From: an uncultured Clostridia bacterium
GTDB taxonomy: Bacteria; Bacillota; Clostridia; Oscillospirales; Ruminococcaceae
Assembly: GCA_947630825.1 (NCBI GenBank)
Contig: CANRJA010000004.1
Coordinates: 34,675-98,674, forward strand
Reading direction: 5' to 3'
DNA: 64,000 nucleotides
Under the pieces are notes generated by a model that saw only the letters and a program-made list of their open reading frames with translations, did not search any database and was not told the DNA's origin. The position numbers and the translations under genes are program-made. Positions 10,090 through 18,246 of this stretch are shown here, piece after piece (the stretch's first letter is position 1; each line of letters begins with the position of its first letter).

Positions 10090-12156
10090 ATGGCAGAAAT
10101 ACTTGCACCATGCGGAAGCTATGAAGCTCTTATCGCCGCTGTCCGTGCCGGCGCAGACGCAGTTTACGTCGGAGCAAAATCCTTTTCAGCAAGGCAAAAC
10201 GCTAAAAACTTCGACAGAGAAGAATTAAAAGAAGCTGTATTGGAATGTCACCGTCACGGAGTTAAGATTTATCAGGCTGTTAATACGGTAGTTTTGGATT
10301 CTCAGTTAAGCGAGCTTTTAGATGTTCTGGAATTTGCCTGTGAAATAGGTATAGACGGACTTATCACTCAGGATTTGTGCTTGACAGAAATTATTAAACA
10401 AACCTGTCCGAAAATGCCCGTTCACGCATCGACGCAAATGACGCTGCATACCAAAAACGGCGTGCTTTTTGCCCGTGAGATGGGCTTTTGCAGAGTTGTT
10501 GTTTCAAGAGAGGTCACAAAAGAGGTTTTAGCTGAGCTTTGCGGTCTGGACATTGAGATTGAAGCCTTTGTTCACGGCGCTTTGTGTATGTCGGTATCAG
10601 GTCAATGCTTTCTCAGCGCAATGATAGGCTCACGAAGTGCAAACAGGGGTCTTTGTGCAGGCGCATGCAGACTTCCTTTCTCTGCTGATAATAAGAACAG
10701 CTACGCACTTTCACTCAAGGATATGTCATATGTCAGATATTTGCAGGAGCTTGTAAAAATAGGAGTTTCATCTTTTAAAATCGAGGGCAGAATGAAACGT
10801 CCCGAATATACTGCTGCGGCAGTTTATGAGTGCAGAAAAGCTTTAGAGGGTAACTCTCCAAATATGGAGCTTTTGAAATCCGTTTTTTCAAGAAGCGGAT
10901 TTACCGACGGCTATTATACAAATCAGCTTGGTAAAAATATGTTCGGCATCAGGCAAAAAGAGGACGTAATATCTGCAAATGATGTTCTTCCTCAGCTTAG
11001 AAACCTGTATAAAAACGAAATAAAGAAGTACAAAATAGATTTTGAAATTGATATTCATTTATACGAGCCTGTAATTCTCACTGCAAAATCAAACGGCTGT
11101 AAGGCAGTGATAACAGGCGAGCCTCCGCAAAAGGCTTTAAACCGCCCAATTGACGCTGAATATGTAAAAAGACAGCTTTCTAAGCTGGGAGAAAGTCAAT
11201 TTGAGTTAGGCGGCTTAAACTGTAATATTGAAAACGGCGTTATGGTTTCCGCCTCTGTGCTTAATAAGCTAAGAAGAGACGCTGTTTCTGCTCTTGACAG
11301 CGCTATCTGCAAAAAGAATACCAAAACAGTACCCTTTGATAAAGAAAAGGCTAAGAAAATTATTGTAGATTTGAACTTAGATTCTTCAAATACTATAACT
11401 AAGCCGATAATCAGAATTTCCCTAAGCAATACAAGCGAGATAAAAGACATTGATTTATCAAGCGTCGAGCTTGTTACAATACCAATGTCGAAGGTAGAGG
11501 ATCTGACTGACGACCTTGAAATCAGTCTTAAGGATAAAATTTGCATATCCCTTCCAAGATATATGCATAATGAGCAAATGGTAATAGATGATATTCAACG
11601 CTTAAAGGACAAGGGCTTTTATAAATTTGAAGCTACAAACTTAGCGCACTTGAAAATTTTAAACGATTTAAGGCTTGAAATCCACACCGGGTTTGGGTTT
11701 AATATTACAAATTCGCTGTCATTAAAGACGCTGGCGAAATATAATGTAAAAGACGCTGTGGTTTCGTTTGAACTAAAAGCAAGTGAAATAAACCGTCTGA
11801 AAAGCAGAATTAATTTTGGTATTATTTCTTATGGAAGACTTCCGCTAATGCTTTGCGTAAACTGCCCGATAAAATCCTCTGTAGGCTGCAAAGACTGTAA
11901 GGGCTATCTTACTGACCGCACAGGACGTAGGTTTAAAGTACGCTGTAATAAAAAGTATAATTATTACGAATTGTTAAATTCAGATGTTCTTTATCTGGCG
12001 GATAAGCTAGGTGAATTTAAAAGCGTCTCCTTTCACACTCTTTGCTTTGAAGATGAAACAGCCGATGAGATAAACAATATTATTGAATCGTACAAAAACA
12101 ACTTGCCTTGCAATGGAGCATATACAAGAGGTCTTTATTTCAGGGGGATAATCTAA
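10090..12156 (+). CDS. U32 family peptidase
   Basis: MAEILAPCGSYEALIAAVRAGADAVYVGAKSFSARQNAKNF; start corrected from track 10045 because that extension overlaps zapA. Confidence 0.9.
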   Translation: MAEILAPCGSYEALIAAVRAGADAVYVGAKSFSARQNAKNFDREELKEAVLECHRHGVKIYQAVNTVVLDSQLSELLDVLEFACEIGIDGLITQDLCLTEIIKQTCPKMPVHASTQMTLHTKNGVLFAREMGFCRVVVSREVTKEVLAELCGLDIEIEAFVHGALCMSVSGQCFLSAMIGSRSANRGLCAGACRLPFSADNKNSYALSLKDMSYVRYLQELVKIGVSSFKIEGRMKRPEYTAAAVYECRKALEGNSPNMELLKSVFSRSGFTDGYYTNQLGKNMFGIRQKEDVISANDVLPQLRNLYKNEIKKYKIDFEIDIHLYEPVILTAKSNGCKAVITGEPPQKALNRPIDAEYVKRQLSKLGESQFELGGLNCNIENGVMVSASVLNKLRRDAVSALDSAICKKNTKTVPFDKEKAKKIIVDLNLDSSNTITKPIIRISLSNTSEIKDIDLSSVELVTIPMSKVEDLTDDLEISLKDKICISLPRYMHNEQMVIDDIQRLKDKGFYKFEATNLAHLKILNDLRLEIHTGFGFNITNSLSLKTLAKYNVKDAVVSFELKASEINRLKSRINFGIISYGRLPLMLCVNCPIKSSVGCKDCKGYLTDRTGRRFKVRCNKKYNYYELLNSDVLYLADKLGEFKSVSFHTLCFEDETADEINNIIESYKNNLPCNGAYTRGLYFRGII

Positions 12157-13520
12157 CCGGTATTTTTATTAAAATACCTGTTTGTTTCATTGACAACTTC
12201 CTTAGATAAAACGAGCAGTGCAATCAGATTTGGTATCGCCATAAGACCATTAAAGGTGTCGGAAATTTGCCAGACAAATTCAAGGCTTGAAACTGCTCCC
12301 AGATAGACAAATATGCAAAAGAGTATTTTATACACTCTGTTTTTTACACGGGGAAACAGATAGCAAAAAGCATTTTCACCGATAAATGACCAGCCTATCA
12401 ATGTAGCTAGTGCAAACAGCACAATGGAAACAGAGACAAAATATCCGCCGAAGCTACTGAAACCGCTTTCAAATGCCCTTACTACTATCTCTGCGCCCTC
12501 GTCCACCATAAGAGGTGTGCCGCTTACAAGTATTACAAGAGCTGTAACTGTGCAAACTACCATTGTGTCGACAAACACCTCAAATATACCCCAAAAGCCC
12601 TGTTCAACAGGCTCTTTGATGTTTGATGAGGAGTGAACGCTGACAGTTGAGCCTAAGCCGGCTTCGTTTGAGAAAACTCCCCTGCGTATACCCACAGAAA
12701 CCGCTTTTTTTATTCCAGCGCCGGCTAAACCTCCGGCGGCAGACTTAAAGCAGAAAGCATTTTTAAATATAGATAAAAACTCATAGAGAAGCCGTTCACG
12801 CTTTATTATTAAAATTATAACGGCTCCTGCCATAAAGAAAACCGTCATAAACGGAACAATAAACTCGCATACTTTCTGTGTTCTTTGTGCTCCGCCTAGC
12901 ATAATGGCTAGTATAAAAATGAACAGCACAACACCGCAGCATATTCTTGGAAGATGAAAGCTTTGAAAAAGCGACGCAGAAATTGAATTTCCCTGCGCCA
13001 TATTACCCATACCAAAGGACGCAAGAACGCAAAACAGCGCAAACAATTTTGCAAGAGGTTTTGCTTTCATTCCTTTTTCTATGTAAAAATACGCCCCGCC
13101 GGTTATTTTGCCGCATTGATTGCGTGTGCGGTATAAAATTCCCAGAACATTTTCAGCATAAGCTGTTCCCATTCCCAAGAAAGCGGATATCCACATCCAA
13201 AAGATAGATCCGCTGCCGCCGATTGCAAGTGCGGTCGCAACACCTACGATACTTCCCGTACCTATTGTTGCCGCCAACGCTGTTGAGAGGCTTCCGAACT
13301 GAGAAAGAGTGTGTTTGCCAAATGATGTTCTCGTTTGTTTTTTAAAAAGCGACAGTAATGTTTTATTTATGATTAATTTTGCTTTTTTGAACTGAATACC
13401 CTTTAATCTCAGAGTAAAAAATATTCCGACAAACAAAAATAAACTTAGGGTGAATGCGCCCCACACAAAGGAATTTATTTTCTCATTTAGACTGATAATC
13501 TTATCCAAACCACCCACCAC
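12153..13520 (-). CDS. alanine/glycine:cation symporter (AgcS family)
   Basis: LAATIGTGSIVGVATALAIGGSGSIFWMW, EAGLGSTVSVHS; multiple TM helices. Confidence 0.88.
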   Translation of the reverse strand: MVGGLDKIISLNEKINSFVWGAFTLSLFLFVGIFFTLRLKGIQFKKAKLIINKTLLSLFKKQTRTSFGKHTLSQFGSLSTALAATIGTGSIVGVATALAIGGSGSIFWMWISAFLGMGTAYAENVLGILYRTRNQCGKITGGAYFYIEKGMKAKPLAKLFALFCVLASFGMGNMAQGNSISASLFQSFHLPRICCGVVLFIFILAIMLGGAQRTQKVCEFIVPFMTVFFMAGAVIILIIKRERLLYEFLSIFKNAFCFKSAAGGLAGAGIKKAVSVGIRRGVFSNEAGLGSTVSVHSSSNIKEPVEQGFWGIFEVFVDTMVVCTVTALVILVSGTPLMVDEGAEIVVRAFESGFSSFGGYFVSVSIVLFALATLIGWSFIGENAFCYLFPRVKNRVYKILFCIFVYLGAVSSLEFVWQISDTFNGLMAIPNLIALLVLSKEVVNETNRYFNKNTG

Positions 13521-13598
13521 CGAAAATTCAGATTTTAAAAATGTTTAAGGCATTACTATAAATATGCTTTACTGAAAAAGAGTATAAAAAATATTAAC

Positions 13599-13633
13599 AG
13601 GAGGAATGCTCCCTAATAGAGCATAGTCATACT
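13599..13633 (+). promoter_or_regulatory. structured SD/anti-SD leader motif, copy 1
   Basis: AGGAGGAATGCTCCCTAATAGAGCATAGTCATACT immediately before the ATG at 13634; hairpin ATGCTC-cctaata-GAGCAT. Confidence 0.6.
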
Positions 13634-14077
13634 ATGAAAAGATATGTTCCCGCTAAAAAGGCTTTAATTTCAATCAGAATTATTATTTTAATTTTAGCCG
13701 CCGCAGTTACAGCACTCAGCTATATATTTTTAAACAGCCATAATATTATTATGTGGATAATAATCGGCGTATGCTGGGGAGCGGCTATTTTGTACGGTGT
13801 TTTTTTTCTTCCCATATACTTTAAAAACACGGTCTATAATATCTCTGACTCAGACATAAGAAAAAGTACAGGTATGATATTCTTTTCAAAGCAATATATG
13901 AAGCTGAGCTCTATACAATACATCTCTACAATAATAACTCCTTTTTCACGTCTTACAGGATTAAATTTCATTATTATCAACGCGTGGGGCGGAAGAATGC
14001 TGTTTTGCTTCTTGAAACGTGACGAAGCTATGGAACTTTCATCTCAGCTTGACGAAATAGCAAAAAACAATAATTAG
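13634..14077 (+). CDS. PH domain (bPH2/YdbS-like) membrane protein
   Basis: Two TM helices then ISDSDIRKSTGMIFFSKQYMKLSSIQYISTIITPFSRLTGLNFIIINAWGGRM. Confidence 0.75.
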   Translation: MKRYVPAKKALISIRIIILILAAAVTALSYIFLNSHNIIMWIIIGVCWGAAILYGVFFLPIYFKNTVYNISDSDIRKSTGMIFFSKQYMKLSSIQYISTIITPFSRLTGLNFIIINAWGGRMLFCFLKRDEAMELSSQLDEIAKNNN

Positions 14078-14121
14078 CACAAAACGAGCTTTATAATTTT
14101 AAAGGAAAGGCGGGTAAGCAT

Positions 14122-15594
14122 ATGCTTGAAAATCATCTTTTTTCTTACATTTTCAAATCAAGACAGCATCCTGTAAAGATTTTCACATATACAACAAGCG
14201 GATTTTGGCTTTTACTTATCCCGCTTGCACGAAAGCTCTACAGATTAAGTTTTGATGTTGCTGAGTGGTTCAGAGGAGACTGGCTTGACATTATAATTAT
14301 ATCCCTTATCTTTGGCTTTGCATTTTTAAGATGGTTTTTCATAACCTTTTCCATTGACGACGACTGCATTAGAACAGGTACAGGATACTTAGGTTTGCTG
14401 AAATCAAAATTTAACTATAATAATATATGCTCTGTTACTTGCAGTCAGGGACCTTTTTATCGTTTTTTCGGCTGTTATAAAGTGTGTATTGACACGAACG
14501 CAGATTTTATGAGAGGTCACGACGTTACGCTGACCTTAAAAAAATCTGACTTTAGACACCTTACTAATATTTTGAAAGAGAAAAATATCGGAAAGGTCAA
14601 ATACAGCTATACTCCTAAAAGGGTACATCTAATTATTTTTTCTTTTCTGTTTTCGTCAACGCTTTCAGGGGTTATTCTTCTTTCTACCTTACTGATTCAA
14701 GCCAGCCGTATAATCGGCAGACAGCTTGAGCAAAAATACCTTACTATAGTAAACGACAGAATACAGAACTTTCTTACTATAAACCTGCCGCCTATAGCAG
14801 TTGCAGCGGCGTCTATCATTGTTGTAGGCTGGCTGTATTCGCTCGCTGTAAATCTTCTTAGACACTGGAACTTTACAACAGTAAGGCAGGGCGACAGCAT
14901 AATAATCAAATCGGGATTTATTACAAACCGCGAAAGCGTTATTATGCGTAATAAAATCTATTCAGTTGATATCCGTCAGAACTTTTTTATGAGAATGTTT
15001 CATATATGCTCGGTCAATATAGACTGCGCCGGTTACGGCAAAGGAAGACGACAGATAGCCGTTCTGCTCCCGGTAACGACCAACAGAGAAATAAACAACT
15101 CTCTTAAAATTCTTCTGCCCGATCGAATAAATCCTCACAACAAGCTGAAAAGCAGATTCAGAGACTTTATCGGTTTTACCACACCTCCGTTTTTGTTGGG
15201 CATAAGCATTCCCATTTTAGCTTATATACTGTGGCGAATTTTCCCTGAATGGCTGGTTATTATAAGGTTTGTTGCGTTCATTGCAGAAATACCGGTGTTC
15301 TGGCTGTTCGTCGTGAAATTTGCTTCAATTTTCACGACGGGAGTCGGCTTTGAAGATGGTTATGCCGTTTTAAATTACTGCAAGCTTTATCAATTTCACA
15401 AGGTTACGATACCTACAAGCCAAATCACAAGAATTGACTACTACCAGACAATAATTCAAAAATGGAGCAAAAATTGCAGTCTTAGAATTTACACATACTC
15501 AGAAAATGTTAAATGTCACAAGGTTAAAAATTTCCCCTTAAAGCAAGCAAAAAAGCTTCTTGAAAGCCAGGACTATTATTTGGACGTAAGTTAG
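14122..15594 (+). CDS. PH domain (YdbT-like) membrane protein
   Basis: Repeated bPH2-like segments (TTVRQGDSIIIKSGFITNRESVIMRNKIYSVDIRQNFFMRMF) with TM helices; follows a YdbS-like gene. Confidence 0.75.
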   Translation: MLENHLFSYIFKSRQHPVKIFTYTTSGFWLLLIPLARKLYRLSFDVAEWFRGDWLDIIIISLIFGFAFLRWFFITFSIDDDCIRTGTGYLGLLKSKFNYNNICSVTCSQGPFYRFFGCYKVCIDTNADFMRGHDVTLTLKKSDFRHLTNILKEKNIGKVKYSYTPKRVHLIIFSFLFSSTLSGVILLSTLLIQASRIIGRQLEQKYLTIVNDRIQNFLTINLPPIAVAAASIIVVGWLYSLAVNLLRHWNFTTVRQGDSIIIKSGFITNRESVIMRNKIYSVDIRQNFFMRMFHICSVNIDCAGYGKGRRQIAVLLPVTTNREINNSLKILLPDRINPHNKLKSRFRDFIGFTTPPFLLGISIPILAYILWRIFPEWLVIIRFVAFIAEIPVFWLFVVKFASIFTTGVGFEDGYAVLNYCKLYQFHKVTIPTSQITRIDYYQTIIQKWSKNCSLRIYTYSENVKCHKVKNFPLKQAKKLLESQDYYLDVS

Positions 15595-15621
15595 TGATTT
15601 AAATATTTTTTAGAAAAAGTC

Positions 15622-15650
15622 TTGACAAGCATCAAATCATACTGTATAAT
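15622..15650 (+). promoter_or_regulatory. sigma-A-like promoter for the tRNA operon
   Basis: TTGACA-N17-TATAAT 23 bp upstream of tRNA-Met. Confidence 0.85.
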
Positions 15651-15673
15651 AAGCTAGTCGCTATTTAGCAGTA

Positions 15674-15750
15674 GGCTGTATAGCTCAGTTGGCTAGAGCA
15701 TTCGGTTCATACCCGGAGTGTCACTGGTTCAAATCCAGTTACAGCCACCA
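15674..15750 (+). tRNA. tRNA-Met (anticodon CAT)
   Basis: Cloverleaf GGCTGTA...TTCGG-TTCATAC-CCGGA...CTGGTTCAAATCCAG...TACAGCC-A-CCA; CCA encoded. Confidence 0.9.
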
Positions 15751-15753
15751 TAC

Positions 15754-15828
15754 GGCCCGTTGGTCAAGAGGTTAAGACGCCGCCCTTTCACGGCGGAATC
15801 ATGGGTTCAATTCCCGTACGGGTCACCA
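15754..15828 (+). tRNA. tRNA-Glu (anticodon TTC)
   Basis: GGCCCGT...CCGCC-CTTTCAC-GGCGG...GGGTTCAATTCCC...ACGGGTC-A-CCA; CCA encoded. Confidence 0.93.
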
Positions 15829-15866
15829 AAAAAGCAATATCACCTTTATGGTGGTATTGCTTTTTT
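15829..15866 (+). terminator. intrinsic terminator of the tRNA operon
   Basis: AGCAATATCACC-tttat-GGTGGTATTGCT then T run. Confidence 0.85.
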
Positions 15867-15882
15867 AGTGGCGCAGGAGAAA
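15854..15882 (+). repeat. 29-bp direct repeat, copy A
   Basis: GTATTGCTTTTTTAGTGGCGCAGGAGAAA, identical to 16079..16107. Confidence 0.9.
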
Positions 15883-16010
15883 TTGAGAGAATGCATTAAA
15901 ATTTTTGCTTTATCACACAGTATGTGCATTCTCTGACGAAAACGAAAGCGGAGCGCGGCTTTCGTCTTAATTCACCGTTCGGGTCACCAGCAACGGTGAC
16001 GTTGCATCCA

Positions 16011-16046
16011 AATCGCGTTTCATATTTGTGGAACGTGATTTTTTTA
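16011..16046 (+). terminator. terminator-like hairpin in the intergenic repeat element
   Basis: AATCGCGTT-loop-AACGTGATT followed by TTTTT. Confidence 0.55.
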
Positions 16047-16078
16047 TTTCTCGCGTTTTTAATTTGACATTTATGTTT

Positions 16079-16107
16079 GTATTGCTTTTTTAGTGGCGCA
16101 GGAGAAA
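16079..16107 (+). repeat. 29-bp direct repeat, copy B
   Basis: GTATTGCTTTTTTAGTGGCGCAGGAGAAA. Confidence 0.9.
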
Positions 16108-16120
16108 ACTGATAAAACAC

Positions 16121-16158
16121 AAAGAAGCAGAGAGAATAATTGCTCTCTGCTTCTTTTT
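16121..16158 (-). terminator. terminator downstream of rubredoxin
   Basis: AAAGAAGCAGAGAG-loop-CTCTCTGCTTCTTT hairpin with T/A tracts on both sides. Confidence 0.75.
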
Positions 16159-16171
16159 AATGTATGTTCTT

Positions 16172-16330
16172 TTATTCTTCAGCAAACTGATCCTTGCCTA
16201 CATGACAAAGCGGACACTCAAAATCGTCGGGAAGGTCTTCCCACTTTGTGCCCGGTGCAATTCCTGCATCAGGATCGCCCTTTTCTTCATCATATACGTA
16301 CCCGCATACCTGGCATACATACTTTTTCAT
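16172..16330 (-). CDS. rubredoxin
   Basis: 52 aa, below track cut-off; [52 protein letters not shown] with both CxxCG/CPLC motifs; SD AGGAGG upstream. Confidence 0.95.
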   Translation of the reverse strand: MKKYVCQVCGYVYDEEKGDPDAGIAPGTKWEDLPDDFECPLCHVGKDQFAEE

Positions 16331-16587
16331 AAAAAAGTCCTCCTTTGTAAAATTTTATAAGCCAATGTTTTATAACATTTACTTTTTTATTATAGCAAAA
16401 TTTCTCAACGGTATTCTTTCGGTGTAATTCCTATTTTTATTTAAACCTTTACAAACAGACCAAAACCATCTAACCTCATTATACAAAAAAATTTATAAAA
16501 TTGCAATAATAATTATATAAATTGCTTGAGATATATGTTATATTATTAATGTAAAAAATCTTAATCTGAATATTAAAGGAGGATCAT

Positions 16588-18186
16588 ATGAACTCTAAAA
16601 AATTTACTACTCTTATTTTATCCGCCGTACTGACCGCAGCAATCATTTTGCCGTGCTGCTCAACTTCTGCCTCAGAAGCTGACAACGGTGCGATTCGCGA
16701 TAACCTAACCTCTGCCGAGCTTGTCAAAGATATGGGCTTTGGCTGGAATTTGGGCGATACGCTTGACGTATGTAACGCCGACCGAAACGGAGACGGAAAA
16801 ATTGACGAGAATTCTGACAATGTAGACGAAACCTTGTGGGGCAATCCAAAAGCAACTCAAGAATTGTTTAATCAGCTTAAAGCCGACGGGGTAAAGTCGG
16901 TAAGAATACCTGTAACCTGGCGCGATCATATGGGAGAAGCCCCCGATTACAAGGTAGACGAAGAATGGATGGACAGGGTTCAAGAAGTTGTAGACTACGC
17001 GCGGAACGCCGGAATGTATGTAATTATTAATATTCATCACGACGGAGGCGGAGACCCTAATTTCGGCGCTTGGGTAATAACCACCGCAAGCACTGATTAC
17101 GAAGCTTTTATTCAGAAATACAGGGCTTTGTGGTCGCAAATCGCCGAGAGATTCAAAGACTATTCGGATTATCTTATTTTCGAGTCTATGAACGAAGTTG
17201 GGTTTGATAATTTATACAATAGAAACAGAGAAGAAGCATACGATCTGTTAAACAAAATCAATCAGGAGTTTGTTAATCTTGTTCGCACATCAGGCGGAAA
17301 CAATAATAAACGTCACCTACTGATTGCAGGCTACTGGACAGATATTTCACAAACCTGTGCAGCGTACTATAAAATGCCCAATGACCCTCAAAACAGATGT
17401 ATATTATCCGTTCACTATTATACTCCGTATCAATTCTGTATAACAGGTGAAAACTCCACATGGGGTACAGATTCGGAAGTAAACCAAATGAAAACCCTTG
17501 TTGGAAAACTGAACTTTACATTCGTCAGCAAGGGTACGCCTGTAATTATCGGCGAGTATGCAGCCAGCGGAAGAGATTTAAACAGCTGTGTACTGTTTCT
17601 TAAAACCTTCAACGAGCTTTGTCACCAATACGGCATTGCAACCTTTCTTTGGGATAACGGCGGACAGGTAAATAGAGATACATATGAGTGGAGAACACCT
17701 GAATTTCTTGAAGCTATTAAAGAGGGCAATATTGATAAATCTACAACCCTTACACCTCAAAAACAGCCGCCCTTTACGCCAACAGACGCTTCTGTAAATA
17801 CGGAAGCTCCTAAAGCCACATCGGCAACAAAAGAAGTATTATCTGTTTATAAAAATAAAAAGGCTGCTAAAGAGGCTGTTAAGCAAGCTAAAATCAAAAA
17901 GCTAAAAGTTAAAAGCAAAACAAAGAAAACTATATCTGTTAGCTGGAAAAAGGTAAGCAAAGCAAATGGCTATAATGTACAGGTATCAAAAAATAATAAG
18001 TTCAAAAAGAAACTGTTTAATAAATTTACATCTGAAAACAAAATATCTTTCAGCAAAAAAGTAAAGAGTAAAAAGACCTACTACATTAGAGTAAGAGCCT
18101 ATTGCTCATATAAAAAAGCTAACGGCGATGTCGGAAAGGCATTCGGGAAATGGAATAAAAAGGTTAAAAGAATTAAAGTCAAATAA
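16588..18186 (+). CDS. secreted GH5 glycoside hydrolase (endoglucanase-like) with Lys-rich C-terminal FN3-like domain
   Basis: Signal peptide; MGFGWNLGDTLDV, SVRIPVTWRDH, YVIINIHHDGG, IFESMNEVG, ILSVHYYTPY, IGEYAAS, TFLWDNG; C-terminal SVSWKKVSKANGYNVQVSKN. Confidence 0.9.
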   Translation: MNSKKFTTLILSAVLTAAIILPCCSTSASEADNGAIRDNLTSAELVKDMGFGWNLGDTLDVCNADRNGDGKIDENSDNVDETLWGNPKATQELFNQLKADGVKSVRIPVTWRDHMGEAPDYKVDEEWMDRVQEVVDYARNAGMYVIINIHHDGGGDPNFGAWVITTASTDYEAFIQKYRALWSQIAERFKDYSDYLIFESMNEVGFDNLYNRNREEAYDLLNKINQEFVNLVRTSGGNNNKRHLLIAGYWTDISQTCAAYYKMPNDPQNRCILSVHYYTPYQFCITGENSTWGTDSEVNQMKTLVGKLNFTFVSKGTPVIIGEYAASGRDLNSCVLFLKTFNELCHQYGIATFLWDNGGQVNRDTYEWRTPEFLEAIKEGNIDKSTTLTPQKQPPFTPTDASVNTEAPKATSATKEVLSVYKNKKAAKEAVKQAKIKKLKVKSKTKKTISVSWKKVSKANGYNVQVSKNNKFKKKLFNKFTSENKISFSKKVKSKKTYYIRVRAYCSYKKANGDVGKAFGKWNKKVKRIKVK

Positions 18187-18205
18187 TTATTTATGATACA
18201 AACAA

Positions 18206-18241
18206 AGCGTCCGGATATTTCTATCCGGACGCTTAATTTTT
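18206..18241. terminator. bidirectional terminator
   Basis: AGCGTCCGGATA-tttc-TATCCGGACGCT between convergent genes. Confidence 0.85.
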
Positions 18242-18246
18242 ATATT

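Noticed and set aside
15896-16120. 74-aa minus-strand ORF in the tRNA-Glu downstream region
   Set aside because: Covers the inverted-repeat element; no RBS or domain; treated as a by-product of the repeat rather than a protein.
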